DNA of 7,541 nucleotides from contig JALXCH010000145.1 of the NCBI GenBank assembly GCA_026991005.1, positions 1 through 7,541 on the forward strand. The letters run 5' to 3'. The notes under the pieces were generated by a model, which worked only from the letters and a program-made list of their open reading frames with translations, made no database searches and was not told the origin of the DNA. The position numbers and the translations under genes are program-made. Positions 6,508-7,541 of the stretch are shown in pieces (the stretch's first letter is position 1; each line of letters opens with the position of its first letter). Origin of the DNA: Calditrichia bacterium. Lineage in GTDB: Bacteria; Calditrichota; Calditrichia; RBG-13-44-9.

Positions 6508-6540
6508 ATTTTGAATTATGAATTAAGAATTTTGAATTAG
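6508..6540. repeat. AT-rich TTGAATTA direct repeat
   Basis: TTGAATTA at 6511-6518, TGAATTA at 6519-6525 and TTTGAATTA at 6531-6539 form a short degenerate direct repeat directly after hairpin element A. It may be the outer edge of that element or a separate low-complexity insertion. Confidence 0.5.
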
Positions 6541-6656
6541 ACGAATCCGTACAAATTGGCGCAATTCGTTGATGGGAAATAAAGCATTTTTTGGCAAGAT
6601 TAAAAAATCAAAAAGAAATGCAAAAAAGAATGAAAATGCAACGCTATTTCCTCAAA

Positions 6657-6747
6657 AGTGCGAAGCACTCACATAGGGATAGCCCGGGGCGAAGCCCTGG
6701 GAATGAGGAACACCCCAAATTGGAGCCCCAAAGGGGCGGAACAATAC
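6657..6747 (+). repeat. Three-hairpin intergenic element, copy B
   Basis: Inverted repeats AGTGC-GAA-GCACT (6657-6669), CCCGGGGC-GAA-GCCCTGGG (6683-6701, one G-T pair) and GCCCC-AAA-GGGGC (6725-6737), followed by GGAACAATA. Spacers of 13 and 23 nt compare with 12 and 27 nt in copy A. It lies in the same orientation as copy A, about 160 nt beyond copy A's end. A 70-codon frame through it (6591-6803) is only a translation of the repeat. Confidence 0.7.
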
Positions 6748-6761
6748 TGAAATTATTAGAA

Positions 6762-6788
6762 CCACGAATACCACGAATAAACACGAAT
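6762..6788 (-). repeat. ATTCGTG triple-heptamer repeat, copy R2 (inverse)
   Basis: The plus strand reads CCACGAAT, CCACGAAT and ACACGAAT in succession; on the minus strand these are three ATTCGTG heptamers in a 27-nt unit like L1, L2 and R1. It lies between hairpin element B and the CGCAAAG-type repeat. Confidence 0.75.
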
Positions 6789-6834
6789 GAAAACATAATT
6801 TAATTTGGAAAGAATTTGCTAAATTATTTTAGGA

Positions 6835-6877
6835 CTCTTTGCGTCCTTAGCGCCTTCTTTGCGTACGTTGCGGTTTT
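6835..6877 (-). repeat. CGCAAAG/ACGCAG-type dispersed repeat, right copy
   Basis: On the minus strand this reads AAAACCGCAACGTACGCAAA, then AAGGCGC and GGACGCAAAGAG. It is the inverse-orientation relative of 1-20 and 51-74. Together with R2 (6762-6788) and the CCCAAAT-like bases at about 6890-6920 it reproduces, in inverse orientation, much of the left-end arrangement. Confidence 0.55.
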
Positions 6878-6937
6878 AAATAAATTAATATTTGGGATTT
6901 ATTGTTTGGTATTTATAATTTCACCATCTTTTAACTA

Positions 6938-7541
6938 TTAATTTCCTCCCCGGACAATCCGAATGGCAATCAATGTGGCATCGTCGAACCTTTCCCGTTC
7001 TCCCCGAAACTCCTGCAGCGCTTTTTCAATCCCTTCCACAACCTCCCGGGCACTCCGATTCGCAAACTTCTTAAACAACTGAACCAGCCGCTCCCCTCCA
7101 AAAATCACATTTTCCGGGCTAAAGGTCTCGGTTACTCCATCGGTAAATAACAGGAAAGTATCCCCTTCCCGGAAATTCCCCTGCGCCACTTCCAGTTTGC
7201 GCAGAAACAAATCCCCGGGATCCAATCCCAATCCCATGCCCGTCGGTTGCAAAATTTCGATGCCCTCTTTCTCGCTCTGGAAATGGAGACTCTCGTTGTG
7301 CCCGGCACGTACCAGCGTATATCGTCCCTGCCGCGCATCCAGCAACAGGTAAGAAAGGGTAAAGAAGGAATTCCTGGGCAAATCGTGGTAAAGGATGCGG
7401 TTCAACTCGCCCAAAAGCTCCCGGGGAGAGGCGTGAAGATGTTTTAACGAACGAAGAATCCCCTGAATGCGGGACATAAACAATGCCGCTGGCATCCCTT
7501 TACCTGCTACGTCACCAATCAACACAGCCAGCAGGTGCGGT
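6938..7541 (-). CDS. SpoIIE/RsbU-type PP2C serine phosphatase, C-terminal part (5' end outside window)
   Basis: Serine/threonine phosphatase domain of the PPM/SpoIIE class, which typically dephosphorylates an anti-sigma-factor antagonist or similar partner. The frame is open to the right window edge, so only the last 200 codons are seen (numbered from the first complete codon). Motifs: LIGDVAGKGMPAALFMSRIQ (7-26, metal ligand Asp10), FFTLSYLLLD (59-68), RAGHN (78-82), GLGLDPG (103-109), DTFLLFTDGVTE (127-138, metal ligand Asp134) and FDDATLIAIRI (185-195, metal ligands Asp186/187). This is a complete C-terminal half of the fold, ending normally with TAA. Sensor or receiver domains common in this family would be upstream and cannot be seen. 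It is separated from dus by 0.9 kb of repeats and is probably a different transcription unit. No terminator hairpin is visible after the stop. Confidence 0.93.
   Translation of the reverse strand, partial: PHLLAVLIGDVAGKGMPAALFMSRIQGILRSLKHLHASPRELLGELNRILYHDLPRNSFFTLSYLLLDARQGRYTLVRAGHNESLHFQSEKEGIEILQPTGMGLGLDPGDLFLRKLEVAQGNFREGDTFLLFTDGVTETFSPENVIFGGERLVQLFKKFANRSAREVVEGIEKALQEFRGERERFDDATLIAIRIVRGGN

Larger units (their letters stand above)
6100..6937. other. Gene-free, repeat-filled intergenic region
   Basis: Between the phosphatase stop and the dus leader I find no supported gene on either strand. It holds two hairpin elements, two ATTCGTG units, a 26-27 nt tandem array, a TTGAATTA repeat and one CGCAAAG-type repeat. 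The bases between these (for example 6273-6409 and 6541-6656) are AT-rich and unassigned. Short frames of 64 and 70 codons here run through repeats and lack ribosome sites. Confidence 0.7.

Noticed and set aside
6591..6803. 70-codon plus-strand frame in the repeat region
   Set aside because: It runs through hairpin element B and ATTCGTG unit R2; its peptide is a translation of repeats.

Overview
This is bacterial chromosomal DNA. All six supported genes lie on the minus strand. The gene content is housekeeping and stress-related: RNase HI, Lon protease, a small heat-shock protein, the nickel-pincer cofactor enzyme LarB, a DusB-type tRNA-dihydrouridine synthase, and the C-terminal part of a SpoIIE/PP2C-type phosphatase. 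Genes have moderate GC. The two intergenic regions at the flanks are AT-rich and full of dispersed repeats (CAAAT-rich tracts, ATTCGTG heptamer arrays, CGCAAAG-type runs, multi-hairpin units). That combination is common in environmental lineages around the FCB/planctomycete radiation, but the taxonomic guess is weak and unsearched.

Layout, read along minus-strand transcription from high to low coordinates. The window opens inside a phosphatase gene (7541-6938, 5' end missing). A ~0.9 kb gene-free region follows (6937-6003) with two three-hairpin elements, a short tandem array and inverted-orientation dispersed repeats. Next comes a compact run dus (from at least 6002 to 5007), larB (4999-4226, 7 nt gap) and hsp20 (4198-3746, 27 nt gap). 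A 366-nt gap without a convincing gene separates this from lon (3379-911), whose stop codon overlaps the rnhA start (914-363) by 4 nt. The last ~360 nt (362-1) is again pure repeat sequence.

Functionally, Hsp20 (holdase) and Lon (ATP-dependent protease) fit protein quality control, Dus modifies tRNA, RNase HI removes RNA from RNA-DNA hybrids, and LarB carries out the first step of nickel-pincer nucleotide synthesis. The phosphatase probably belongs to a separate partner-switching or two-component output pathway.

I see no convincing new multi-gene system. The most interesting signals are in the noncoding DNA. First, two copies of a hairpin-rich element have stems that differ in sequence but keep their base pairing. 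Second, a composite repeat occurs in opposite orientation on the two sides of the dus-larB-hsp20-lon-rnhA block, including a perfect 25-bp inverted match. There are also start-codon questions at dus (possible AUC start) and lon (GTG versus TTG).
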